Origin: Micromonospora haikouensis
Lineage (GTDB): Bacteria; Actinomycetota; Actinomycetes; Mycobacteriales; Micromonosporaceae
Assembly (NCBI RefSeq): GCF_900091595.1
Contig: NZ_FMCW01000019.1
Span: forward strand, 62,001 to 126,000
Direction: 5' to 3'
Length of the DNA: 64,000 nucleotides
Shown: one piece after another, positions 31,019 to 39,170 of the stretch
Layout: every line of letters begins with the position of its first letter
Position numbering within the stretch: the first letter of the stretch is position 1
Made by a program: the position numbers and the translations under genes
Notes under the pieces: model-generated
Database searches by the model: none
Told to the model about the DNA's origin: nothing
What the model saw: only the letters and a program-made list of their open reading frames with translations

Positions 31019-32233
31019 ATGGCCGAGTTCTCGCTCGACCTGAACGAGGAACAGCGGGACCTGCGGGACTGGGTGCACGGCTTCGCCGCCGAGGTCGTGC
31101 GCCCGGCCGCCGCCGAGTGGGACGAGCGCGAGGAGACCCCCTGGCCCGTGATCCAGGAGGCGGCGAAGGTCGGGCTGTACGGCTTCGAGTTCCTCGCCAC
31201 CTGCTGGGCCGACCCCACCGGCCTGTCCCTGCCGATCGCCAGCGAGGAGCTCTTCTGGGGCGACGCCGGCATCGGCCTCGGCATCTTCGGCACCTCGCTG
31301 GCCGTGGCCGCCATCTACGGCGCGGGCACCCCCGACCAGCTCGTCGAGTGGGTCCCCCAGTGCTTCGGCGACGCCGACTCCCCGGCCGTCGCCGCGTTCT
31401 GCACCACGGAGCCGGAGGCCGGCTCCGACGTCGGTGCGATGCGCACCCGGGCCGTCTACGACGAGGCCAGCGACGAATGGGTGCTGCGCGGGCAGAAGGC
31501 GTACGCCACCAACGGCGGGATCGCCGGGGTGCACGTCGTCACCGCCTCGGTCGACCCGACGCTCGGCTCGCGCGGGCAGGCCGCGTTCGTCGTACCCCCG
31601 GGCACCGCCGGGTTGAGCGCGACCCGGAAGCTGCGCAAGCTGGGGCTGCGCGCCTCGCACACGGCGGACGTCTTCCTCGACGACGTCCGGGTCCCCGGCC
31701 GCTGCCTGCTCGGCGGCAAGGAGGCCCTCGACGAGCGGCTGGCCCGCGCCCGCTCCGGCCAGAAGGCCTCCGGCCAGGCCGCGATGCGCACGTTCGAGCT
31801 GTCCCGGCCGACCGTCGGCGCGCAGGCGCTCGGCGTCGCCCGCGCCGCCTACGAGTACGCGCTGGACTACGCCAAGGACCGGGTGCAGTTCGGCCGGCCG
31901 ATCATCGAGAACCAGGCGGTCGCGTTCGCGCTGGCCGACATGAAGATGGAGATCGACGCCGCCCGGCTGCTGGTCTGGCGGGCCTCCTGGATGGGGCGCA
32001 ACAACCGCCCGTTCACCGCCGGAGAGGGCTCGATGTCCAAGCTCAAGGCCGGCGAGGTGGCCGTGTCGGTCACCGAGAAGGCCGTGCAGCTGCTCGGCGG
32101 GGCCGGCTTCCTGCGGGACCACCCGGTCGAGCGCTGGTACCGGGACGCCAAGATCTACACCATCTTCGAGGGCACGTCGGAGATCCAGCGACTGGTGATC
32201 TCCCGGGCCATCTCCGGCGTCCACGTCCGCTGA
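31019..32233 (+). CDS. Acyl-CoA dehydrogenase
   Basis: The 404-residue flavoprotein has AAFCTTEPEAGSDVGAM, the FAD/acyl signature KAYATNGG, RVQFGRP and the C-terminal KIYTIFEGTSEIQRLVI with the catalytic Glu in the FEG motif. It oxidises acyl-CoA to enoyl-CoA. The unit with SCP2 upstream and an acyl-CoA ligase 82 bp downstream forms a lipid-degradation cluster under the divergent TetR. The chain-length preference cannot be read. Confidence 0.93.
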   Translation: MAEFSLDLNEEQRDLRDWVHGFAAEVVRPAAAEWDEREETPWPVIQEAAKVGLYGFEFLATCWADPTGLSLPIASEELFWGDAGIGLGIFGTSLAVAAIYGAGTPDQLVEWVPQCFGDADSPAVAAFCTTEPEAGSDVGAMRTRAVYDEASDEWVLRGQKAYATNGGIAGVHVVTASVDPTLGSRGQAAFVVPPGTAGLSATRKLRKLGLRASHTADVFLDDVRVPGRCLLGGKEALDERLARARSGQKASGQAAMRTFELSRPTVGAQALGVARAAYEYALDYAKDRVQFGRPIIENQAVAFALADMKMEIDAARLLVWRASWMGRNNRPFTAGEGSMSKLKAGEVAVSVTEKAVQLLGGAGFLRDHPVERWYRDAKIYTIFEGTSEIQRLVISRAISGVHVR

Positions 32234-32315
32234 CCCGACCACGAACCGACCCGACCCGACCCGACACGCCGCACGGTCGCCGGGTGGGTCCCGCACGCCC
32301 GGAGGAGGCCCGCGG

Positions 32316-33878
32316 ATGGATCTGCCGTTCACCGTCGCCACGCTGACCCGGCGCGGGCTGCTCACCCCGGGCCCGCCGGTCCGGGTCGCCGCCCAGCTCA
32401 ACGCGCTGCGCCGGTGGGGCTGGAGCCTCGCCGGCGAGCTGCGCCAGGCCGCCGCCCGGGACCCGGGCCGCACCGCCGTCGTCGACGAGCAGGGCGCCGA
32501 GCTGACGTACGGCGCCCTGCTCGACCGCGCCGAACGGCTGGCGAAGTCGCTGCGCGGCGGCCTCGGCGTGCACAGCGGGGACCGCATCGGGCTGCTCTGC
32601 CGCAACCACCACGGGCTGATCGAGGCCATGGTCGCGACCACCCTGCTCGGCGCGGACGCGGTGCTGGTCAACACAGGGCTCTCCCCCGCGCAGCTCGCCA
32701 CCGTCGCCGAGGAGCAGGGGCTGAAGGTCCTCGTGCACGACGCCGAGTTCGCCGAACGGGCCCTCGGCCTCCCCGCCGACCTGCACCGGGTCGACGAGGC
32801 CCGGCTGGAGGAGCTGATCGCGGCGGCGCTGCCCGGCGACCTCCAGCCGCCGCCGCGCGAGGGCCGCACCATCGTGCTGACCTCCGGCACCACCGGCGCG
32901 CCCAAGGGGGCACGCCGGCCCACCCCGCACGGCTTCGGCCCGCTGGTCTCCATCATCGACCGCATCCCGCTGCGCGTCCGGGACACCGTGCTGATCGCCG
33001 CACCGCTGTTCCACACCTGGGGGTACGCGGCGCTCCAGGTCTGCTTCGCCCTGCGGGCGACGATCGTGCTGCACCGACGCTTCGACCCGTCCGCCACGCT
33101 CGGCGCGCTCACGGCGCACCGCTGCGACGCCATGTTCGCCGTGCCGGTGATGGTGCAGCGGCTGATGGAGGTGCCGCCGCCCGAGCCGAAACCGCCCCTG
33201 AAGGTGGTCGCCCTCAGCGGGTCGGCGCTGCCCGGCGGGCTCGCCCTGCGCTTCATGGACACCTACGGCGACGTCCTCTACAACCTGTACGGCTCGACCG
33301 AGGTGTCCTGGGCGTCCATCGCCGGCCCCGCCGAGCTGCGGGCCGCCCCGACCACCGCCGGCCGTCCGCCGCACGGCACCCGGCTGCGCATCCTCGACGA
33401 CGAGGGCAGACCGGTCCCCGCCGGCCGGGTCGGACGGATCTTCGTCGGCAACGAGATGCTCTTCGAGGGCTACACCTCGGGCACCGCCCGGGAGAGCCGG
33501 GACGGGCTGCTGGACACCGGCGACCTCGGCCGGGTCAACGCCGACGGGCTCCTCTTCGTCGACGGGCGGGCCGACGACATGATCGTCTCCGGCGGGGAGA
33601 ACGTCTTCCCGTCCGAGGTGGAGGACCTGGTCGCCCGGCTGCCGCAGGTCCGCGAGGTGGCCGTGATCGGCGTGCCCGACGACGAGTACGGCCAGCGCCT
33701 CGCCGCGTTCCTCGCCCTGCACCCCGGCGAGACCCTCGACCCGGAGGCGGTCCGCGAGTACGTCCGGCACTACCTGGCCCGGTTCAGCGTCCCCCGCGAC
33801 GTGGTCTTCGTGAAGTACCTGCCGCGCAACGCCACCGGCAAGGTGCTCACCCGCGAGCTACGCCGCTACTTCGGCTGA
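32316..33878 (+). CDS. AMP-binding acyl-CoA synthetase
   Basis: The 520-residue ANL enzyme activates a carboxylic acid through an acyl-adenylate. The P-loop is VLTSGTTGAPKG, then LYGSTE, DTGDLG, and LPRNATGKVLTREL with the catalytic Lys near the C-terminus. GGAGGAGG lies before the ATG at 32316. It resembles FadD-type fatty acid ligases (short fatty acid-like N-terminus with RRGLLTPG). It probably feeds the preceding acyl-CoA dehydrogenase. Confidence 0.93.
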   Translation: MDLPFTVATLTRRGLLTPGPPVRVAAQLNALRRWGWSLAGELRQAAARDPGRTAVVDEQGAELTYGALLDRAERLAKSLRGGLGVHSGDRIGLLCRNHHGLIEAMVATTLLGADAVLVNTGLSPAQLATVAEEQGLKVLVHDAEFAERALGLPADLHRVDEARLEELIAAALPGDLQPPPREGRTIVLTSGTTGAPKGARRPTPHGFGPLVSIIDRIPLRVRDTVLIAAPLFHTWGYAALQVCFALRATIVLHRRFDPSATLGALTAHRCDAMFAVPVMVQRLMEVPPPEPKPPLKVVALSGSALPGGLALRFMDTYGDVLYNLYGSTEVSWASIAGPAELRAAPTTAGRPPHGTRLRILDDEGRPVPAGRVGRIFVGNEMLFEGYTSGTARESRDGLLDTGDLGRVNADGLLFVDGRADDMIVSGGENVFPSEVEDLVARLPQVREVAVIGVPDDEYGQRLAAFLALHPGETLDPEAVREYVRHYLARFSVPRDVVFVKYLPRNATGKVLTRELRRYFG

Positions 33879-33965
33879 CCGGGGATCCCCCCGAGGCCGC
33901 CGCCCGGGTCCGTCGGGGGACTTGCCCGGATGCTCCCGGGCACGCCCCGCCGGCAGGCTGACGGC

Positions 33966-35189
33966 ATGACAATCATGAATCGGCGTACGGTCGCCGCCAC
34001 GGCACTCGCCGCCCTGCTCACCGTCGCCGTGCCCGGCGCGGTCACCGCCGCCCCGCGCGCCACCACGCCCCTCGGCCCCGCGCCCGCCCCGCTCGCCGCC
34101 GCAGTCGACAACGACCGGTCCGGGGTCGACTGCCGACCCGGCACCCTCGACCCCGCCCCGATACGGGCGGCGATCGCCGGCCTACCCGACGCCGACGCGA
34201 CCAGCGCCCAGGTCCGGATCACCATCCCGGACGGCTGCTGGACGGGCACCAGCGGGGTGCGGGACCTGCGCACCGGGGCCCCGGTGCCGCCGCACGCCCG
34301 GTTCCGGGTGGGCAGCGTCACCAAGGTGTTCACGGCCGCGCTGGTGCTGCAACTCGCCGCCGAGGGACGGGTCGACCTCGACGGGTCCGTGCAGGGCTAC
34401 CTGCCGGGCCTGCTGCCTGCCGACTACCCGATCGTGACCGTCCGCCAGCTCCTCCACCACACCAGCGGCATCCCCAGCCCGACGCCGCCGGGCGACATCG
34501 AGTGGCAGCTCGCCCACCGGTACGACCGGTGGACCCCGGAGCAGATCGTCCGGGCGGGGCTGGAGAACCCGCGCGCGTTCGACCCCGGCGAGAAGCAGGA
34601 CTACACCAACATGGGCTACATCGTCGCCGGGCTGCTCGTCGAGAAGGTCACCGGCCACACGTACGAGCAGGAGCTGGCGCGGCGGATCGCCCGGCCGCTC
34701 GGCCTGCGCGACACGTACGGGCCCGGCGACGACCCGCGCATCCGGGGCCCGCACGCCCACGGCTACCAGGCCGTCACCCGGGACGGGGTGACCGAGCTGG
34801 TGGACGCCACCGTGTGGAGCCAGACCTACACCCCCGCCTCCGGTGACGTCATCTCCAGCCTGGCCGACCTGGACACCTTCATGACGGCGCTGTTCGCCGG
34901 CCGGGTCGTGCCGGAGCCGCAGCTCACCGAGATGTTCACCCTCCCGCCGGTGGACGACGTCGAGGGCGGCCCGGCCCGGTACAGCGCCGGCCTGTCCGCC
35001 ATGCCGCTGGACGACGGCGAGACCCTCTGGGTCAAGACCGGCTCCCGGTACGGCTACCTGGCCGCCGTGGCGTCGACCCGGGACGGCCGGTTCCGGGTCG
35101 AATACTCGATCACCGCAACGGACGCCAAGGGCGAGGAGCTGAGCGCGACCGCCCAGGCCGTCATCGCCGCCGCGCTCGGCATGGCCTGA
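33966..35189 (+). CDS. Secreted serine hydrolase (class C beta-lactamase / D-Ala-D-Ala carboxypeptidase family)
   Basis: The 407-residue preprotein has a signal peptide of about 28 residues after MNRRT, and the penicillin-binding fold motifs SVTK (Ser and Lys near 117-120), YTN (about 212) and KTGS (about 356). This arrangement fits the secreted DD-carboxypeptidase/esterase family of Streptomyces R61 type. ATG at 33966 is used; ATG at 33975 also fits. It acts outside the membrane. Antibiotic hydrolysis cannot be inferred from the motifs. Confidence 0.88.
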   Translation: MTIMNRRTVAATALAALLTVAVPGAVTAAPRATTPLGPAPAPLAAAVDNDRSGVDCRPGTLDPAPIRAAIAGLPDADATSAQVRITIPDGCWTGTSGVRDLRTGAPVPPHARFRVGSVTKVFTAALVLQLAAEGRVDLDGSVQGYLPGLLPADYPIVTVRQLLHHTSGIPSPTPPGDIEWQLAHRYDRWTPEQIVRAGLENPRAFDPGEKQDYTNMGYIVAGLLVEKVTGHTYEQELARRIARPLGLRDTYGPGDDPRIRGPHAHGYQAVTRDGVTELVDATVWSQTYTPASGDVISSLADLDTFMTALFAGRVVPEPQLTEMFTLPPVDDVEGGPARYSAGLSAMPLDDGETLWVKTGSRYGYLAAVASTRDGRFRVEYSITATDAKGEELSATAQAVIAAALGMA

Positions 35190-35254
35190 CGGTCACACCG
35201 GACCCCACTCCCTGACCGCCCCGCCGGAACCCGCTCGGTGGGGAGTGCCCCCGG

Positions 35255-36511
35255 TCAGCCGGGGATCATGATCCGGCCGTCGACCGCCGCGGCGGCGATG
35301 TCGGTGCGGTGGTGCGAGCCCGCCAGCCCGATGCCGCCCACCAGCTCGTACGCGGCGTCGCGCGCGGCGGCGAGGGTGGGGCCGGTGGCCGTACCGCAGA
35401 GGACCCGGCCGCCGGCGGAGAGCAACGCGCCGTCGGCGGCCCGGCGGGCGGTGCCCGCGTGGATCACGCCCGGACGGTCGGCGCCGGTGATCACGTCGCC
35501 GGTGCGCGGGGTGCCCGGGTAGTTGCCGGCGGCCACGACCACGGTCACCGCCGCGCCGTCGCGCCAGCGCAGCGGCGGGTGGTCGGCCAGGGTGCCGGCG
35601 GCGGCGGCGTGCAGCAGGCCGCCGAGCGGCGTCTCCAGCAGCGCGAGGACGACCTGGGTCTCCGGGTCGCCGAAGCGGGCGTTGAACTCGATCACCCGGG
35701 GGCCGGCGGCGGTCATCGCCAGGCCGACGTAGAGCAGGCCGGAGAACGGGGTGCCCCGGCGGCGCATCTCGGCCAGCGTCGGGTGGACGACGTCGGCCAT
35801 CACCTCGTCGACGAGGCCGGGCGGGGCCCACGGCAACGGCGCGTACGCCCCCATGCCGCCGGTGTTCGGGCCGGCGTCGCCGTCGCCGACGCGCTTGAAG
35901 TCCTGGGCGGGCAGCAGCGGCAGCGCCGCCTCACCGTCGGTGACCACGAAGAGGGAGACCTCGGGGCCCGCCAGGTATTCCTCCACGACGACCCGGCCGC
36001 ACTCGGCGGCGTGCGCCAGCGCGGCGGCCCGGTCGTCGGTGACGACGACGCCCTTGCCGGCGGCCAGCCCGTCGTTCTTCACCACGTACGGCGCGCCGAA
36101 CTCGTCCAGCGCCCGCGCCGTGCCCTCCTGGTCGGTGCAGGTGTACGCCCGCGCGGTGGGCACCCCGGCGGCGGTCATCACGTCCTTCGCGAACGCCTTC
36201 GAGCCCTCCAGCCGGGCGGCCTCGGCGGACGGCCCGAACGCGGCGATGCCCTTGGCGCGTACGGCATCGGCGACCCCGGCCACCAGCGGCGCCTCGGGGC
36301 CGATCACCACCAGGTCGACGCCGGTCTCCACGGCGAGCGCGGCGACGGCGGCGGGGTCGGCGGCGTCCACCGACCGCAACTCGGCGACCTCGGCGATCCC
36401 CGGATTACCCGGCGCCGCGATCAGCCCCTCGACGGCCGGATCGGCTGCGAGCCCCAGGGCGAGCGCATGCTCCCGCCCGCCACCACCCAGAAGAAGTACG
36501 CGCACGCCCAC
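35255..36511 (-). CDS. purD: Phosphoribosylamine-glycine ligase (GAR synthetase)
   Basis: A 418-residue ATP-grasp enzyme joining glycine to phosphoribosylamine, the second purine step. It shows VLLLGGGGREHALA, PEAPLVAGVAD, KNDGLAAGKGVVV, PNTGGMGAYAP and FNARFGDPETQ, all PurD blocks. GTG at 36511 is used, with GTG at 36505 also possible. It is 38 bp downstream of purA in the same direction, so purA-purD may be cotranscribed. Confidence 0.96.
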   Translation of the reverse strand: MGVRVLLLGGGGREHALALGLAADPAVEGLIAAPGNPGIAEVAELRSVDAADPAAVAALAVETGVDLVVIGPEAPLVAGVADAVRAKGIAAFGPSAEAARLEGSKAFAKDVMTAAGVPTARAYTCTDQEGTARALDEFGAPYVVKNDGLAAGKGVVVTDDRAAALAHAAECGRVVVEEYLAGPEVSLFVVTDGEAALPLLPAQDFKRVGDGDAGPNTGGMGAYAPLPWAPPGLVDEVMADVVHPTLAEMRRRGTPFSGLLYVGLAMTAAGPRVIEFNARFGDPETQVVLALLETPLGGLLHAAAAGTLADHPPLRWRDGAAVTVVVAAGNYPGTPRTGDVITGADRPGVIHAGTARRAADGALLSAGGRVLCGTATGPTLAAARDAAYELVGGIGLAGSHHRTDIAAAAVDGRIMIPG

Positions 36512-36549
36512 GGACTCTACCCACCCCCCGTCCGCCCCTTCCCCGCCCC

Positions 36550-37839
36550 TCAGGGGAGGAGGGGGTGACGGGTCACGTTTTCCTCACGGCCCGGGCCCAC
36601 GCCCACCACGCTGACGCGGGTGCCGCAGAGCTCCTCGATGCGCGCGATGTAGCGGCGCGCGTTCTCCGGCAGCTCGTCCTCCGTCCGCGCCTTGGTGATG
36701 TCCTCCCACCAGCCGTCGTGCTCCTCGTAGATCGGCGTGGCGTGGTGGAAGTCGGTCTGCGTCATCGGCATGTCGTCGAACCGCTCGCCGTTGATCTCGT
36801 AGCCGACGCAGAGCGGGACCTTCGGCAGGCCGGTGAGCACGTCCAGCTTGGTGATGACCAGGTCGGTGACGCCGTTGAGGCGGCACGCGTACCGGGCGAC
36901 GACGGCGTCGAACCAGCCGCAGCGGCGCTCCCGGCCGGTGGTCGTGCCGTACTCGTGGCCGACCTTGCGCAGGTGCTGGCCGTTGTCGTCGAACAGCTCC
37001 GTCGGGAACGGGCCGGACCCGACCCGGGTCGTGTACGCCTTGCTCACCGCGATGACCTTGTTGATCGCGGTCGGCGGGATGCCCGCGCCCACGCACGCCC
37101 CGCCCGCCGTCGGGTTCGACGAGGTCACGAAGGGGTACGTGCCGTGGTCCATGTCGAGCATGGTGGCCTGGGCGCCCTCCAGCAGCACCGTCTCGCCCCG
37201 GTCCAGGGCGTCCCAGAGCATCACCCGGGTCTCGGCGATGTACGGCTTGAGCCGCTCGGCGTACGCCAGGTATTCCTCGACGGTCGCGTCGACGTCGATC
37301 GCCTTGCGGTTGTAGACCTTGAACAGGATCTGGTTCTTCTCGCGCAGGGCGAGCTCCAGCTTCTTGCGCAGGATGCCCGGGTCGAGCAGGTCCTGCAGCC
37401 GGATGCCCATCCGGGCGACCTTGTCGCCGTACGCCGGGCCGATGCCCCGGCCGGTGGTGCCGATCCGGGCGCTGCCCAGGTAGCGCTCGACCACCCGGTC
37501 CAGGGCCCGGTGGTGCGGCATGATCAGGTGCGCGTCGCCGGAGATGCGCAGCCGGGAGACGTCCACGCCACGCTCGGCGAGGCCGTCGATCTCGGTCAGC
37601 AGCACCTTCGGGTCGACCACCACGCCGTTGCCGATGATGATCATGGCGCTCGGCGAGAGCGCGCCCGACGGCATCAGGTGCAGCGCGTACTTCTGCCCGT
37701 CCGGGGTGATCACCGTGTGGCCGGCGTTGTTGCCGCCGGAGTAGCGCACGACGTAGTCGACCCGCTCACCCAGCAGGTCGGTAACCTTGCCCTTGCCCTC
37801 GTCGCCCCACTGAGCGCCGATGAGCACGATCGCTGGCAT
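36550..37839 (-). CDS. purA: Adenylosuccinate synthetase
   Basis: The 429-residue canonical enzyme makes adenylosuccinate from IMP, Asp and GTP. GAQWGDEGKGKVTDLLGE has the catalytic Asp13, SGGNNAGHTV the His41, TTGRGIGPAYGDK the IMP loop, and TTTGRERRCGWFD the Asp-binding Arg loop. GGAGGCGGAGAAG lies before the ATG at 37839. It is the true PurA of this genome region, against which the paralog at 26604 can be compared. Confidence 0.97.
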   Translation of the reverse strand: MPAIVLIGAQWGDEGKGKVTDLLGERVDYVVRYSGGNNAGHTVITPDGQKYALHLMPSGALSPSAMIIIGNGVVVDPKVLLTEIDGLAERGVDVSRLRISGDAHLIMPHHRALDRVVERYLGSARIGTTGRGIGPAYGDKVARMGIRLQDLLDPGILRKKLELALREKNQILFKVYNRKAIDVDATVEEYLAYAERLKPYIAETRVMLWDALDRGETVLLEGAQATMLDMDHGTYPFVTSSNPTAGGACVGAGIPPTAINKVIAVSKAYTTRVGSGPFPTELFDDNGQHLRKVGHEYGTTTGRERRCGWFDAVVARYACRLNGVTDLVITKLDVLTGLPKVPLCVGYEINGERFDDMPMTQTDFHHATPIYEEHDGWWEDITKARTEDELPENARRYIARIEELCGTRVSVVGVGPGREENVTRHPLLP

Positions 37840-37961
37840 CTTCTCCGCCTCCAGAAGGCTCGGGTGCCAGGTGGCGACCGGTAAGCGAGCCCGGGGTGTC
37901 AGGCTAACAAGAGGTCACGGCGGGACCGGCAGGGGTTCGTCGACAGGCAGGAGGCTCCTTC

Positions 37962-39002
37962 GTGTACGACGTGGTGCTGCTCACCCTCGGCTCGGAGCGG
38001 GACGCTCCCGGCGGGGCCTGCGGCAGCGGCGGCGCCTGCTGCGGCGGCGAAGAGGGCGCAACCGGTGACGCCGCGATCGGCGGCGGGGCGACCGGTGACG
38101 ACGGTCACGCCCCGGCCGGGCAGCGGTGCGAGACCCCCCGGGTGCCGGTGCTGGCCTGCGCGGACGCCCTGACCGCCCGGGGCGCCCGGGTGGAGACGGT
38201 CACCGCCCGCTCGGACGCGGAGATCGACGAGGTGCTCGCCCGGCTCGACGGCCCGCCCCGCCCCGACGGGCTCACCTGGCCCGACCCGGACTCGAAGACC
38301 CGGCTGGTCGTCGCCACGGCCAGCGACGGCCAGTTGCGCGCCGTCGTGCGCCGGCTCGTCCGGCGGTACGCCCCACCGCCCAGCCGCCGCCCGGCCGACC
38401 TGCCCGGCGACCGTACGGTGCCGGACCTGCCGCCGGTGGGCGTACTCCCGCTCGATCCGGCCCGGGGCGGCGGGCAGCGTGACCTGGCCGCGCAGCTCGG
38501 CCTGCCGCGCGACCCGGCGGCGGTGGCCGCCGCGGTGCTGGACGGCACCGTCCGGCGGCTGGACCTGCTGCGCAACGACGGCGGCTCGGTGACCCTGGAC
38601 GGCGCGCTGATCGGCGCCGCCGACGACGCCGGCCGGCCGCTGCACTGGCGGGGGCGCGTCGAGGTGGACGACGCCGTGCTGTCGGCCGGCGACGATCCGC
38701 TGCTGGCCTGCGCGATCGGCAACGCGGCCGGGTACGCCCGGCTCGACGAGCTGCCGCTGCTCTCCGCCGGCGACCCGACGGACGGGCTGGTGGAGGTGGC
38801 GGTGGCCGTTCCCGTGGTGACCCGCTCGACGTTGGGTAGGAAACGGGTGCGGTTCGAGGTGCGCCGCGCGCGGGGGCGCGCGGTTGCCGTCGTGCCGCGT
38901 GACGAGCGGGTGCCGTACCTCGACGACGGGGTCGAGGGCGAGTTGAGCCGGAAGCGGTCCTGGTGGGTCGAGCCTGCGGCCTGGGCGGTCTACGCGGCCT
39001 GA
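37962..39002 (+). CDS. Degenerate diacylglycerol-kinase-like protein with Cys-rich insert
   Basis: A 346-residue protein whose middle, RLVVATASDGQLRAVVRRLV, PPVGVLPLDPA, LAAQLGLPRDPAAVAAAVLDGTVRRLDLLRNDGG, follows the DAGK/NAD kinase-type fold, but GGDGT is replaced by TASDGQ, so phosphate transfer is doubtful. Residues 18-66 hold a Gly-rich insert with Cys20, Cys26, Cys27, Cys56 and Cys66, which could bind a metal. GGAGG precedes the GTG at 37962. It is divergent from purA and conserved function is unknown. Confidence 0.65.
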   Translation: MYDVVLLTLGSERDAPGGACGSGGACCGGEEGATGDAAIGGGATGDDGHAPAGQRCETPRVPVLACADALTARGARVETVTARSDAEIDEVLARLDGPPRPDGLTWPDPDSKTRLVVATASDGQLRAVVRRLVRRYAPPPSRRPADLPGDRTVPDLPPVGVLPLDPARGGGQRDLAAQLGLPRDPAAVAAAVLDGTVRRLDLLRNDGGSVTLDGALIGAADDAGRPLHWRGRVEVDDAVLSAGDDPLLACAIGNAAGYARLDELPLLSAGDPTDGLVEVAVAVPVVTRSTLGRKRVRFEVRRARGRAVAVVPRDERVPYLDDGVEGELSRKRSWWVEPAAWAVYAA

Positions 39003-39170
39003 CCCGGCGCACCCCCGGGTCGGCCGTCGGCACCATGGCAATGCCGGCGGAGACCGGCGCGGCGGGAACACCGGCGGCGACCGGCGCGGGAGGAGAAGCG
39101 GAGACCCGCGTCGATCCCGGCGGCTCGGCTCCGGGGCCTATCCTCGGCAGGAGGAATTGGGAGGAACCGC

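Noticed and set aside
33966..35189. Antibiotic-resistance beta-lactamase
   Set aside because: SxxK, YxN and KTG are shared with DD-carboxypeptidases and esterases; resistance cannot be claimed.
37962..39002. Antisense ORFs over the DAGK-like gene and the ParA-like gene as separate proteins
   Set aside because: They lack domains and ribosome binding sites and have Arg/Pro-rich compositions typical of shadows.
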